In this document: piece after piece, positions 12,501 through 27,074 of the stretch
Numbering within the stretch: position 1 is the first letter of the stretch
How the letters are laid out: each line of letters begins with the position of its first letter
Assembly (NCBI GenBank): GCA_037501455.1
Contig: CM074865.1
Location: 83,650,501 to 83,714,500, forward strand
Length of the DNA: 64,000 nucleotides
Direction of reading: 5' to 3'
DNA from: Lantana camara
Taxonomy: Eukaryota; Streptophyta; Magnoliopsida; Lamiales; Verbenaceae
Translations under genes and position numbers: made by a program
The notes under the pieces: generated by a model
Databases searched by the model: none
What the model was told of the DNA's origin: nothing
What the model saw: only the letters and a program-made list of their open reading frames with translations

Positions 12501-14280
12501 CATAGTTTTTCCATTATTGATAAGATATATACGAGTTTTTGGACTCATCAAAAAAATTGAATAGGTGTAAGGGGACCTCCTTTGGCTTTGGCCAAAGTTT
12601 CAAATTCATTTCTATGGAGTATATGGACGAATATGATCACTGGAACCACTCATTTCACTTTCTAATGAACGATCATACATAGTTTTTCCATGTGTGATAA
12701 GATAGACACGAGTTTCTGGACTCATCAAAATATTGAAAAAGCTGTAAGGGGGACCCCTTTTGACTCTGGTCAAAATTTCAAATTCATTTCTTTGGAGTAT
12801 TTGGAAGAATTTGGCCACTCTAACCACCCATTTCACTTATTTATGAACGATCGTGCATAGTTTTTTCCTGCGTGATAAGATATCCACGAGTTTCTGGACT
12901 AATCAAAAAATTGAAAAAGCCGTAAGGGGGACCTGTTTTGACTCTGACCAAAATTTCAAATTCATTTCTATGGAGTATTTGGTCGAATTTGACCACTCTA
13001 ACCACCCATTTCACTTATTTATGAACGATCATGCATAGTTTTTCCATGTGTGATAAGATATACACGAGTTTCTGGACTCATCAAAAATTGAAAAAGCTGT
13101 AAGGGGGACCCGTTTTGACTCTGGTCAAAATTTCAAATTCATTTCTATGGAGTATTTAAACGAATATGACCACTCTAACCACCCGTTTCACTTATTTATG
13201 AACGATCATATATAGTTTTTCCATATGTGATAAGATATACAAGAGTTTCTGGAGTCATCAAAAAATTGAAAAAGCTGTAAGTGGGACACCTTTTGACTTT
13301 GGCCAAAATTTCAAATTCATTTTCATGGAGTATTTGGACGAATGTGACCACTATAACCAACTATTTCACTTATTTATGAACGATCATACATAGTTTTTCC
13401 ATGTGTGATAAGATATATACGAGTTTCTGGACTCATCAAAAAATTGAAAAAGGTGTAAGGGGGACCCCTTTTGGCTCTGGCCAAAGTTTCAAATTCATTT
13501 CTATGGAGTATATGGACGACTATGATGACTGGAACCACTCATTTCACTTTATTATGAACGATCATGTATAGTTTTTCCATGTGTGATAAGATAGACATGA
13601 GCTTCTGGACACATCAAAAAATTGAAAAAGCTGCAAAGGGGACCCGTTTTGACTCTGGCCAAAATTTCGAGTTCATTTCTATGGAGTATATGGACGAATA
13701 TGATCACTCTAACCACCTATTTCACTTATTTATGAACAATCGTGTATAGTTTTTCCATGTGTGATAAGATACACACGAGTTTCTGGACTCATCAAAAAAT
13801 TGAAAGAGCTGTAAGGGGGACCCTTTTTTATTCTGGCCAAAATTTCAAATTCATTTCTATGGAGTGTTTGGAAGAATTTGGCCAATCTAACCACCCATTT
13901 CACTTATTTATGAACGATCATGCATAGTTTTTCCATGTGTCATAAGATATACACGAGTTTCTGGACTCATCAAAAAATTGAAAAAGATGTAGGGGGGGCC
14001 CCTTTTGACTTTGGCCAAAATTTCAAATTCATTTCTGTGGAGTATTTGGACGAATTTAACCACTCTAACCACCTATTTCACTTATTTGTGAACGATCATG
14101 AATAGTTTTTCCATGTGTGATAAGATATACACGAGTTTTTGGACACATCAAAAAACTGAAAATGCCGTAAGGGAGACCTGTTTTGACTCTGGCCAAAATT
14201 TCAAATTCATTTCTATGGAGTATTTGGTAGAATTTGACCACTCTAACCACCCATTTCGCTTATTTATGAACGATCATGCA
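9510..14280 (+). repeat. Mixed, diverged monomers (~27) without a clean HOR
   Basis: All units are full-length satellite monomers, but no single period covers the stretch. A looser relation links about 9.48-10.38 kb to 12.15-13.05 kb at 2,666 bp (15 monomers), sharing the CATATTATTTATG junction variant. Other monomers resemble those of the 10-mer (near 10.54 and 11.25 kb). Four monomers at 13564, 13742, 13920 and 14098 sit exactly 178 bp apart and differ strongly from each other, as expected of older, less homogenised repeats. No gene is seen. Confidence 0.85.
13742..13919 (+). repeat. Representative 178 bp monomer
   Basis: A full-length unit measured between successive ATG-TATAG/ATG-CATAG landmarks. 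The neighbours at 13564, 13742, 13920 and 14098 are spaced exactly 178 bp apart, which fixes the period. Because 178 is one more than a multiple of three, the reading frame moves by one base from monomer to monomer. The left third holds the GATAAGATA segment. The middle holds two A-tracts and a G-run/C-run pair. The right third is a pyrimidine-rich ACCACTCTAACCACC segment before the ATTTATGAACGATCATG junction. Confidence 0.95.
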
Positions 14281-16235
14281 TAGTTTTTCCATGTGTGATA
14301 AGATATACACGAGTTTCTGGACTCATAAAAAATTGAAAAAGCTGTAAGGGGGATCCGTTTTGACTCTGGTCAAAATTTCAAATTCATTTCTATGGAGTAT
14401 TTGGACGAATATGACCACTCTAACCACCTATTTCACTTATTTATGAACGATCATGCATAGTTTTTCCATATGTGATAAGATATATACGAGTTTTTGGACT
14501 CATCAAAAAATTGAAAAAGATGTAAGGGGGACCCCTTTTGGCTCTGGCCAAAGTTTCAAATTCATTTCTATGGAGTATATGGACGACTATGATCACTGGA
14601 ACCACTCATATCACTTTTTTATGTACGATCATGCATAGTTTTTCCATGTGTGATAAGATAGACACGAGTTTCTGGACTCATCAACAAATTGAAAAAGCTC
14701 TAAGGGGGACCCCTTTTGACTCTGGTCAAAATTTCAAATTCATTTCTATGGAGTATTTGGAAGAATTTGGCCACTCTAACCACCCATTTCATTTATTTGT
14801 GAACAATCATGCATAGTTTTTCCCTGTGTGATAAGATATACACGAGTTTCTGGACTCATCAAAAATTGAAAAAGCTGTAAGGCGGACTCGTTTTGACTCT
14901 GGCCAAAATTTCAAATTCAATTCTATGGAGTATTTGGACGAATTTGACCACTCTAACCACCCATTTCACTTATCTATGAACGATCATGCATAGTTTTTCC
15001 ATGTGTGATAAGATATACACGAGTTTCTGGGCTCATCAAAAATTGAAAAAGCTCTAAGGGGACCCGTTTTGACTCTGGCCAAAATTTCAAATCCATTTCT
15101 ATGAAGTATTTGGACGAATATGACCACTCTAACCACCTATTTCACTTATTTATGAACAATCGTGTATAGTTTTTCCATGAGTGATAAGATATACACGAGT
15201 TTCTGAACGCATCAAAAAATTGAAAAAGCCGTACAGGGGACCCTTCTTGAGTCTGGCCAAAATATCAAATTCATTTTTATGGAGTATTTGGACCAATATG
15301 ACCACTCTAACCACACATTTCACTTATTAATGAACGATCACACATAGTTTTTCCATGTGTGATAAGATATTCACGAGTTTCGGGGCTCATCAAAAAATTG
15401 AAAAAGCTGTAAGGGGGACCCCTTTTGACTCTGGCCCAAATTTCAAATTCATTTCTATGGAGTATTTGAACGAATATGACCACTCTAACCACCCGTTTCA
15501 CTTATTTATGAACGATCATATATAGTTTTTCCATATGTGATAAGACATACAAGAGTTTCTGGAGTCATCAAAAAATTGAAAAAGCTGTAAGGGGGACACC
15601 TTTTGACTTTGGCCAAAATTTTAAATTCATTTTCATGGAGTATTTGGACGAATTTGACCACTATAACCACCTATTTCACTTATTTATGAACGATCATACA
15701 TAGTTTTTCCATGTGTGACAAGATATATACGAGTTTCTGGACTCATCAAAAAATTGAAAAAGGTGTAAGGGGGACACCTTTTGGCTCTGGCCAAAGTTTC
15801 AAATTCATTTCAATGGAGTATATGGATTACAATGATCACTGGAACCACTCATTTCACTTTTTTATGAACGATCATGCATAGTTTTTCCATGTGTGATAAG
15901 ATAGATACGAGTCTCTGGACTCATCAAAAAATTGAAAAAGCTCTAAGGGGGACCCCTTTGGACTCTGGTCAAAATTTCAAATTCATTTCTATGGAGTATT
16001 TGGAAGAATTTGGCCACTCTAACCACCCATTTCACTTATTTATGAACGATCATGTATAGTTTTTCCATGTGTGATAAGATATATACGAGTTTTTGGACTC
16101 ATCAAAAAATTGAAAAAGCTGTAAGGGGGACCAGGTTTGACTCTGGCAAAAATTTCAAATTCATTTCTATGGAGTATTTGGACGAATATGACCACTCTAA
16201 CCAGCTATTTCACTTATTTATGAATGACCATGCAT
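14281..16235 (+). repeat. 11-mer HOR (~1,954 bp), copy A
   Basis: Matches 16236-18190 at 1,951-1,954 bp. Shared markers include GACTCATAAAAAATTG (near 14323 and 16277), GGCTCTGGCCAAAG followed by TATATGGACGACTATG, the TTTGTGAACAATC junction (near 14797 and 16750), CTGAACGCATC (near 15203 and 17158) and GAGTTTCGG (near 15376 and 17330). Upstream of 14281 the two sequences differ, so exactly two tandem copies are present here. Confidence 0.88.
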
Positions 16236-18190
16236 AGTTTTTCCATGTGTGATAAGATATACACGAGTTTCTGGACTCATAAAAAATTGAAAAAGCCGTA
16301 AGGGGGACCCGTTTTGACTCTGGTCAAAATTTCAAATTCATTTCTATGGAGTATTTGGACGAATATGACCACTCTAACCACCTATTTCACTTATTTATGA
16401 ACGATCATGCATAGTTTTTCCATATGTGATAAGATATATACGAGTTTTTGGACTCATCAAAAAATTGAAAAAGCTGTAAGGGGGACCCCTTTTGGCTCTG
16501 GCCAAAGTTTCAAATTCATTTCAATGGAGTATATGGACGACTATGATCACTGGAACCACTCATATCACTTTTTTATGAACGATCATGCATAGTTTTTCCA
16601 TGTGTGATAAGATAGACACGAGTTTCTGGACTCATCAACAAATTGAAAAAGCTCTAAGGGGGACCCCGTTTGACTCTGGTCAAAATTTCAAATTCATTTC
16701 TATGGAGTATTTGGAAGAATTTGGCCACTCTAACCACCCATTTCATTTATTTGTGAACAATCATGCATAGTTTTTCCCTGTGTGATAAGATATACACGAG
16801 TTTCTGGACTCATCAAAAATTGAAAAAGCTGTAAGGCGGACCCGTTTTGACTCTGGCCAAAATTTCAAATTCAATTCTATGGAGTATTTGGACGAATTTG
16901 ACCACTCTAACCACCCATTTCACTTATCTATGAACGATCATGCATAGTTTTTCCATGTGTGATAAGATATACACGAGTTTCTGGACTCATCAAAAATTGA
17001 AAAAGCTCTAAGGGGACCCGTTTTGACACTGGCCAAAATTTCAAATCCATTTCTATGAAGTATTTGGACGAATATGACCACTCTAACCACCTATTTCACT
17101 TATTTATGAACAATCGTGTATAGTTTTTCCATGAGTCATAAGATATACACGAGTTTCTGAACGCATCAAAAAATTGAAAAAGCCGTACAGGACCCCTCTT
17201 GAGTCTGGCCAAAATTTCAAATTCATTTTTATGGAGTATTTGGACCAATATGACCACTCTAACCACACATTTCACTTATTAATGAACGATCACACATAGT
17301 TTTTCCATGTGTGATAAGATATTCACGAGTTTCGGGACTCATCAAAAAATTGAAAAAGCTGTAAGGGGGACCCCTTTTGACTCTGGCCCAAATTTCAAAT
17401 TCATTTCTATGGAGTATTTGAACGAATATGACCACTCTAACCACCCGTTTCACTTATTTATGAACGATCATATATAGTTTTTCCATATGTGATAAGATAT
17501 ACAAGAGTTTCTGGAGTCATCAAAAAATTGAAAAAGCTGTAAGGGGGACACCTTTTGACTTTGGCCAAAATTTTAAATTCATTTTCATGGAGTATTTGGA
17601 CGAATTTGACCACTATAACCACCTATTTCACTTATTTATGAACGATCATACATAGTTTTTCCATGTGTGATAAGATATATACGAGTTTCTGGACTCATCA
17701 AAAAATTGAAAAAGGTGTAAGGGGACACCTTTTGGCTCTGGCTAAAGTTTCAAATTCATTTCTATGGAGTATATGGACGACAATGATCACTGGAACCACT
17801 CATTTCACTTTTTTATGAACGATCATGCATAGTTTTTCCATGTGTGATAAGATAGACACGAGTTTCTGGACTCATCAAAAAATTGAAAAAGCTCTAAGGG
17901 GGACCCCTTTTGACTCTGGTCAAAATTTCAAATTCATTTCTACGGAGTATTTGGAAGAATTTGGCCACTCTACCCACCCATTTCACTTATTTATGAACGA
18001 TCATGCATAGTTTTTCCATGTGTGATAAGATATATACGAGTTTTTGGACTCATCAAAAAATTGAAAAAGCTGTTAGGGGGACCAGGTTTGACTCTGGCAA
18101 AAATTTCAAATTCATTTCTACGGAGTATTTGGACGAATATGACCACTCTAACCAGCTATTTCACTTATTTATGAATGACCATGCATAGTT
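16236..18190 (+). repeat. 11-mer HOR (~1,954 bp), copy B
   Basis: Second tandem copy of 14281-16235. Private changes include a shortened GTACAGGACCCC near 17187, CATGAGTCATAAG near 17131 and TACGGAGTATTTGG near 17941. The copy ends near 18190, where the next monomer reads TACGCGAGTTTC. Confidence 0.85.
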
Positions 18191-19756
18191 TTTCCATGTG
18201 TGATAAGATATACGCGAGTTTCTGGACTCATCAAAAAATTGAAAAAGCTGTAAGGGGGACTCCTTTTGACTCTGGCCGAAATTTCAAATTTATTTCTACG
18301 GAGTATTTGAACAAATATGACCACTCTAACCACCCTTTTCACATATTTATGAACGATCATATATAGTTTTTCCATATGTGATAAGATATACAAGAGTTTC
18401 TAGACTCATCAAAAAATTGAAAAAGCTGTAAGGGGACATCTTTTGACTTTGGCCAAAATTTCAAACTCATTTCCATGGATTATTTGGACGAATTTGACCA
18501 CTATAACCACCTATTTCACTTATTTATGAACGATCATACGTTGTTTTTCCATGTGTGATAAGATATATATGAGTTTCTGGACTCATCAAAAAATTGAAAA
18601 AGGTGTAAGGGGGACCCCTTTTGGCTCTGGCCAAAGTTTCAAATTCATTTCTATGGAGTATATGGACGATTATGATCACTGGAACCACTCATTTCACTTT
18701 TTTATGAACGATCATGCATAGTTTTTCCATGTGTGCTAAGATAGACACGAGTTTTTGGACTCATCAAAAAATTGAAAAAGCTATAAGGGGGACCCCTTTG
18801 ACTCTGGTCAAAATTTCAAATTCATTTCTATGGAGTATTTGGAAGAATTTGGCCACTCTAACCACCCATTTCACTTATTTATGAACGATCATGCATAGTT
18901 TTTCCATGTGTGATAAGATATATACGAGTTTTTGGACTCATCAAAAAATTGAAAAAGCTGTAAGGGGGACCAGGTTTGACTCTGGCAAAAATTTCAAATT
19001 CATTTCTATGGAGTATATGGACGAATATGACCACTCTAACCAGCTATTTCACTTATTTATGAATGACCATGCATAGTTTTTCCATGTGTGATAAGATATA
19101 CACGAGTTTCTGGACTCATCAACAAATTGAAAAAGCTCTAAGGGGGACCCCGTTTGACTCTGGTCAAAATTTCAAATTCATTTCTATGGAGTATTTGGAA
19201 GAATTTGGCCACTCTAACCACCATTTCACTTATTTGTGAACAATCATGCATAGTTTTTCCCTGTGTGATAAGATATACACGAGTTTCTGGACTCATCAAA
19301 AATTGAAAAAGCTGTAAGGCGGACCCGTTTTGACTCTGGCCAAAATTTCAAATTCAATTCTATGGAGTATTTGGACGAATTTGACCACTCTAACCACCCA
19401 TTTCACTTATCTATGAACGATCATGCATAGTTTTTCCATGTGTGATAAGATATACACGAGTTTCTGGACTCATCAAAAATTGAAAAAGCTCTAAGGGGAC
19501 CCGTTTTGACTCTGGCCAAAATTTCAAATCCATTTCTATGAAGTATTTGGACGAATATGACCACTCTAACCACCTATTTAACTTATTTATGAACAATCAT
19601 GTATAGTTTTTCCATGAGTGATAAGATATACACGAGTTTCTGAACGCATCAAAAAATTGAAAAAGCCGTACACGGGACCCCTCTTTAGTCTGGCCAAAAT
19701 TTCAAATTCATTTTTATGGAGTATTTGGACCAATATGACCACTCTAACCACACATT
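18191..19756 (+). repeat. Eight to nine monomers completing the 5,680 bp unit
   Basis: This stretch is repeated with little change at 23.87-25.44 kb. It carries its own markers: ACGTTGTTTTTCC near 18538, TGTGCTAAGATAG near 18732, a one-base loss in AACCACCATTTCAC near 19217, and GTACACGGGACC near 19667. The TTGTTTTTCC variant replaces the usual TAG landmark. Confidence 0.8.
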
Positions 19757-20470
19757 ACACTTATTAATGAACGATCACACATAGTTTTTCCATGTGTGAT
19801 AAGATATTCACGAGTTTCGGGGCTCATCAAAAAATTGAAAAAGCTGTAAGGGGGACCCCTTTTGACTCTGGCCCAAATTTCAAATTCATTTCTATGGAGT
19901 ATTTGAACGAATATGACCACTCTAACCACCCGTTTCACTTATTTATGAACGATCATATATAGTTTTTCCATATGTGATAAGACATACAAGAGTTTCTGGA
20001 GTCATCAAAAAATTGAAAAAGCTGTAAGGGGGACACCTTTTGACTTTGGCCAAAATTTTAAATTCATTTTCATGGAGTATTTGGACGAATTTGACCACTA
20101 TAACCACCTATTTCACTTATTTATGAACGATCATACATAGTTTTTCCATGTGTGACAAGATATATACGAGTTTCTGGACTCATCAAAAAATTGAAAAAGG
20201 TGTAAGGGGGACACCTTTTGGCTCTGGCCAAAGTTTCAAATTCATTTCAATGGAGTATATGGATTACAATGATCACTGGAACCACTCATTTCACTTTTTT
20301 ATGAACGATCATGCATAGTTTTTCCATGTGTGATAAGATAGATACGAGTCTCTGGACTCATCAAAAAATTGAAAAAGCTCTAAGGGGGACCCCTTTGGAC
20401 TCTGGTCAAAATTTCAAATTCATTTCTATGGAGTATTTGGAAGAATTTGGCCACTCTAACCACCCATTTC
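19757..20470 (+). repeat. Inserted tract copied from about 15,320-16,030
   Basis: Up to about 19756 the array runs in its own register, with the private CACATTACAC variant. From about 19757-19820 it matches 15320 onward at an offset of 4,437 bp, including GAGTTTCGGGGCTC and CCCCTTTGGACTC. Between about 20397 and 20469 it switches again, to match 14717 onward at 5,680 bp. The two offsets differ by 1,243 bp (seven monomers). Both switches fall inside a monomer and keep its register. Confidence 0.82.
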
Positions 20471-23400
20471 ATTTATTTGTGAACAATCATGCATAGTTTT
20501 TCCCTGTGTGATAAGATATACACGAGTTTCTGGACTCATCAAAAATTGAAAAAGCTGTAAGGCGGACTCGTTTTGACTCTGGCCAAAATTTCAAATTCAA
20601 TTCTATGGAGTATTTGGACGAATTTGACCACTCTAACCACCCATTTCACTTATCTATGAACGATCATGCATAGTTTTTCCATGTGTGATAAGATATACAC
20701 GAGTTTCTGGGCTCATCAAAAATTGAAAAAGCTCTAAGGGGACCCGTTTTGACTCTGGCCAAAATTTCAAATCCATTTCTATGAAGTATTTGGACGAATA
20801 TGACCACTCTAACCACCTATTTCACTTATTTATGAACAATCGTGTATAGTTTTTCCATGAGTGATAAGATATACACGAGTTTCTGAACGCATCAAAAAAT
20901 TGAAAAAGCCGTACAGGGGACCCTTCTTGAGTCTGGCCAAAATATCAAATTCATTTTTATGGAGTATTTGGACCAATATGACCACTCTAACCACACATTT
21001 CACTTATTAATGAACGATCACACATAGTTTTTCCATGTGTGATAAGATATTCACGAGTTTCGGGGCTCATCAAAAAATTGAAAAAGCTGTAAGGGGGACC
21101 CCTTTTGACTCTGGCCCAAATTTCAAATTCATTTCTATGGAGTATTTGAACGAATATGACCACTCTAACCACCCGTTTCACTTATTTATGAACGATCATA
21201 TATAGTTTTTCCATATGTGATAAGACATACAAGAGTTTCTGGAGTCATCAAAAAATTGAAAAAGCTGTAAGGGGGACACCTTTTGACTTTGGCCAAAATT
21301 TTAAATTCATTTTCATGGAGTATTTGGACGAATTTGACCACTATAACCACCTATTTCACTTATTTATGAACGATCATACATAGTTTTTCCATGTGTGACA
21401 AGATATATACGAGTTTCTGGACTCATCAAAAAATTGAAAAAGGTGTAAGGGGGACACCTTTTGGCTCTGGCCAAAGTTTCAAATTCATTTCAATGGAGTA
21501 TATGGATTACAATGATCACTGGAACCACTCATTTCACTTTTTTATGAACGATCATGCATAGTTTTTCCATGTGTGATAAGATAGATACGAGTCTCTGGAC
21601 TCATCAAAAAATTGAAAAAGCTCTAAGGGGGACCCCTTTGGACTCTGGTCAAAATTTCAAATTCATTTCTATGGAGTATTTGGAAGAATTTGGCCACTCT
21701 AACCACCCATTTCACTTATTTATGAACGATCATGTATAGTTTTTCCATGTGTGATAAGATATATACGAGTTTTTGGACTCATCAAAAAATTGAAAAAGCT
21801 GTAAGGGGGACCAGGTTTGACTCTGGCAAAAATTTCAAATTCATTTCTATGGAGTATTTGGACGAATATGACCACTCTAACCAGCTATTTCACTTATTTA
21901 TGAATGACCATGCATAGTTTTTCCATGTGTGATAAGATATACACGAGTTTCTGGACTCATAAAAAATTGAAAAAGCCGTAAGGGGGACCCGTTTTGACTC
22001 TGGTCAAAATTTCAAATTCATTTCTATGGAGTATTTGGACGAATATGACCACTCTAACCACCTATTTCACTTATTTATGAACGATCATGCATAGTTTTTC
22101 CATATGTGATAAGATATATACGAGTTTTTGGACTCATCAAAAAATTGAAAAAGCTGTAAGGGGGACCCCTTTTGGCTCTGGCCAAAGTTTCAAATTCATT
22201 TCAATGGAGTATATGGACGACTATGATCACTGGAACCACTCATATCACTTTTTTATGAACGATCATGCATAGTTTTTCCATGTGTGATAAGATAGACACG
22301 AGTTTCTGGACTCATCAACAAATTGAAAAAGCTCTAAGGGGGACCCCGTTTGACTCTGGTCAAAATTTCAAATTCATTTCTATGGAGTATTTGGAAGAAT
22401 TTGGCCACTCTAACCACCCATTTCATTTATTTGTGAACAATCATGCATAGTTTTTCCCTGTGTGATAAGATATACACGAGTTTCTGGACTCATCAAAAAT
22501 TGAAAAAGCTGTAAGGCGGACCCGTTTTGACTCTGGCCAAAATTTCAAATTCAATTCTATGGAGTATTTGGACGAATTTGACCACTCTAACCACCCATTT
22601 CACTTATCTATGAACGATCATGCATAGTTTTTCCATGTGTGATAAGATATACACGAGTTTCTGGACTCATCAAAAATTGAAAAAGCTCTAAGGGGACCCG
22701 TTTTGACACTGGCCAAAATTTCAAATCCATTTCTATGAAGTATTTGGACGAATATGACCACTCTAACCACCTATTTCACTTATTTATGAACAATCGTGTA
22801 TAGTTTTTCCATGAGTCATAAGATATACACGAGTTTCTGAACGCATCAAAAAATTGAAAAAGCCGTACAGGACCCCTCTTGAGTCTGGCCAAAATTTCAA
22901 ATTCATTTTTATGGAGTATTTGGACCAATATGACCACTCTAACCACACATTTCACTTATTAATGAACGATCACACATAGTTTTTCCATGTGTGATAAGAT
23001 ATTCACGAGTTTCGGGACTCATCAAAAAATTGAAAAAGCTGTAAGGGGGACCCCTTTTGACTCTGGCCCAAATTTCAAATTCATTTCTATGGAGTATTTG
23101 AACGAATATGACCACTCTAACCACCCGTTTCACTTATTTATGAACGATCATATATAGTTTTTCCATATGTGATAAGATATACAAGAGTTTCTGGAGTCAT
23201 CAAAAAATTGAAAAAGCTGTAAGGGGGACACCTTTTGACTTTGGCCAAAATTTTAAATTCATTTTCATGGAGTATTTGGACGAATTTGACCACTATAACC
23301 ACCTATTTCACTTATTTATGAACGATCATACATAGTTTTTCCATGTGTGATAAGATATATACGAGTTTCTGGACTCATCAAAAAATTGAAAAAGGTGTAA

Positions 23401-25496
23401 GGGGACACCTTTTGGCTCTGGCTAAAGTTTCAAATTCATTTCTATGGAGTATATGGACGACAATGATCACTGGAACCACTCATTTCACTTTTTTATGAAC
23501 GATCATGCATAGTTTTTCCATGTGTGATAAGATAGACACGAGTTTCTGGACTCATCAAAAAATTGAAAAAGCTCTAAGGGGGACCCCTTTTGACTCTGGT
23601 CAAAATTTCAAATTCATTTCTACGGAGTATTTGGAAGAATTTGGCCACTCTACCCACCCATTTCACTTATTTATGAACGATCATGCATAGTTTTTCCATG
23701 TGTGATAAGATATATACGAGTTTTTGGACTCATCAAAAAATTGAAAAAGCTGTTAGGGGGACCAGGTTTGACTCTGGCAAAAATTTCAAATTCATTTCTA
23801 CGGAGTATTTGGACGAATATGACCACTCTAACCAGCTATTTCACTTATTTATGAATGACCATGCATAGTTTTTCCATGTGTGATAAGATATACGCGAGTT
23901 TCTGGACTCATCAAAAAATTGAAAAAGCTGTAAGGGGGACTCCTTTTGACTCTGGCCGAAATTTCAAATTTATTTCTACGGAGTATTTGAACAAATATGA
24001 CCACTCTAACCACCCTTTTCACATATTTATGAACGATCATATATAGTTTTTCCATATGTGATAAGATATACAAGAGTTTCTAGACTCATCAAAAAATTGA
24101 AAAAGCTGTAAGGGGACATCTTTTGACTTTGGCCAAAATTTCAAACTCATTTCCATGGATTATTTGGACGAATTTGACCACTATAACCACCTATTTCACT
24201 TATTTATGAACGATCATACGTTGTTTTTCCATGTGTGATAAGATATATATGAGTTTCTGGACTCATCAAAAAATTGAAAAAGGTGTAAGGGGGACCCCTT
24301 TTGGCTCTGGCCAAAGTTTCAAATTCATTTCTATGGAGTATATGGACGATTATGATCACTGGAACCACTCATTTCACTTTTTTATGAACGATCATGCATA
24401 GTTTTTCCATGTGTGCTAAGATAGACACGAGTTTTTGGACTCATCAAAAAATTGAAAAAGCTCTAAGGGGGACCCCTTTGACTCTGGTCAAAATTTCAAA
24501 TTCATTTCTATGGAGTATTTGGAAGAATTTGGCCACTCTAACCACCCATTTCACTTATTTATGAACGATCATGCATAGTTTTTCCATGTGTGATAAGATA
24601 TATACGAGTTTTTGGACTCATCAAAAAATTGAAAAAGCTGTAAGGGGGACCAGGTTTGACTCTGGCAAAAATTTCAAATTCATTTCTATGGAGTATATGG
24701 ACGAATATGACCACTCTAACCAGCTATTTCACTTATTTATGAATGACCATGCATAGTTTTTCCATGTGTGATAAGATATACACGAGTTTCTGGACTCATC
24801 AACAAATTGAAAAAGCTCTAAGGGGGACCCCGTTTGACTCTGGTCAAAATTTCAAATTCATTTCTATGGAGTATTTGGAAGAATTTGGCCACTCTAACCA
24901 CCATTTCACTTATTTGTGAACAATCATGCATAGTTTTTCCCTGTGTGATAAGATATACACGAGTTTCTGGACTCATCAAAAATTGAAAAAGCTGTAAGGC
25001 GGACCCGTTTTGACTCTGGCCAAAATTTCAAATTCAATTCTATGGAGTATTTGGACGAATTTGACCACTCTAACCACCCATTTCACTTATCTATGAACGA
25101 TCATGCATAGTTTTTCCATGTGTGATAAGATATACACGAGTTTCTGGACTCATCAAAAATTGAAAAAGCTCTAAGGGGACCCGTTTTGACTCTGGCCAAA
25201 ATTTCAAATCCATTTCTATGAAGTATTTGGACGAATATGACCACTCTAACCACCTATTTAACTTATTTATGAACAATCATGTATAGTTTTTCCATGAGTG
25301 ATAAGATATACACGAGTTTCTGAACGCATCAAAAAATTGAAAAAGCCGTACACGGGACCCCTCTTTAGTCTGGCCAAAATTTCAAATTCATTTTTATGGA
25401 GTATTTGGACCAATATGACCACTCTAACCACACATTACACTTATTAATGAACGATCACACATAGTTTTTCCATGTGTGATAAGATATTCACGAGTT
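20397..25496 (+). repeat. Second copy of a ~5.1 kb segment (offset 5,680 bp)
   Basis: Matches 14717-19816 almost base for base. Every landmark checked falls at exactly 5,680 bp: 15307 and 20987, 16407 and 22087, 17825 and 23505, 18891 and 24571, 19744 and 25424. One visible difference is GCTCTAAGG near 24464 against GCTATAAGG near 18780. The match ends near 25497, where GAGTTTTGGGACTC replaces GAGTTTCGGGGCTC. The constant offset over 5 kb shows no indel has occurred since the duplication. Confidence 0.9.
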
Positions 25497-27074
25497 TTGG
25501 GACTCATCAAAAAATTGAAAAAGCTGTAAGGGGGACCGCTTTTGACTCTGGCCCAAATTTCAAATTCATTTCTATGGAGTATTTGAACGAATATGACCAC
25601 TCTAACCACCCGTTTCACTTATTTATGAACGATCATATATAGTTTTTCCATATGTGATAAGATATACAAGAGTTTCTGGAGTCATCAAAAAATTGAAAAA
25701 GCTGTAAGGGGGACACCTTTTGACTTTGGCCAAAATTTCAAATTCATTTTCATGGAGTATTTGGACGAATTTGACCACTATAACCACCTATTTCACTTAT
25801 TTATGAACGATCATACATAGTTTTTCCATGTGTGATAAGATATATACGAGTTTCTGGACTCATCAAAAAATTGAAAAAGGTGTAAGGGGGACACCTTTTG
25901 GCTCTGGCCAAAGTTTCAAATTCATTTCTATGGAGTATATGGACGACAATGATCACTGGAACCACTCATTTCACTTTTTTATGAACGATCATGCATAGTT
26001 TTTCCATGTGTGATAAGATAGACACGAGTTTCTGGACTCATCAAAAAATTGAAAAAGCTCTAAGGGGGACCCCTTTTGACTCTGGTCAAAATTTCAAATT
26101 AATTTCTATGGAGTATTTGGAAGAATTTGGCCACTCTAACCACCCATTTCACTTATTTATGAACGATCATGCATAGTTTTTCCATGTGTGATAAGAGATA
26201 TACGAGTTTTTGGACTCATCAAAAAATTGAAAAAGCTGTTAGGGGGACCAGGTTTGACTCTGGCAAAAATTTCAAATTCATTTCTACGGAGTATTTGGAC
26301 GAATATGACCACTCTAACTAGCTATTTCACTTATTTATGAATGACCATGCATAGTTTTTCCATGTGTGATAAGATATACACGAGTTTCTGGACTCATCAA
26401 AAAATTGAAAAAGCTGTAAGGGGAACTCCTTTTGACTCTGGCCGAAATTTCAAATTTATTTCTACGGAGTATTTGAACAAATATGACCACTCTAACCACC
26501 CTTTTCACATATTTATGAACGATCATATATAGTTTTTCCATATGTGATAAGATATACAAGAGTTTCTAGGCTCATCAAAAAATTGAAAAAGCTGTAAGGG
26601 GACATCTTTTGACTTTGGCCAAAATTTCAAACTCATTTCCATGGATTATTTGGACGAATTTGTCCACTATAACCACCTATTTCACTTATTTATGAACGAT
26701 CATACGTTGTTTTTCCATGTGTGATAAGATATATATGTGTTTCTGGACTCATCAAAAAATTGAAAAAGGTGTAAGGGGGACCCCTTTTGGCTCTGGCCAA
26801 AGTTTCAAATTCATTTCTATGGAGTATATGGACGACTATGATCACTGGAACCACTCATTTCACTTTTTTATGAACGATCATGCATAGTTTTTCCATGCGT
26901 GCTAAGATAGACACAAGTTTTTGGACTCATCAAAAAATTGAAAAAGCTCTAAGGGGGACCCCGTTTGACTCTGGTCAAAATTTCAAATTCATTTCTATGG
27001 AGTATTTGGAAGAATTTGGCCACTCTAACCACCCATTTCACTTATTTGTGAACAATCATGCATAGTTTTTCCCT
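25120..27074 (+). repeat. 11-mer HOR (1,955 bp), second family, copy 1
   Basis: Matches 27075-28990 at 1,955 bp. Markers: TGACCATGCATAG near 26341 and 28296, TACGGAGTATTTGAACAAA near 26463 and 28418, TGCGTGCTAAGATAG near 26896 and 28851, and ACGTTGTTTTTCC near 26703 and 28658. It is related to, but distinct from, the 14-18 kb 11-mer. The left part overlaps the end of the 5,680 bp copy, because the two duplication levels are nested. Confidence 0.82.
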
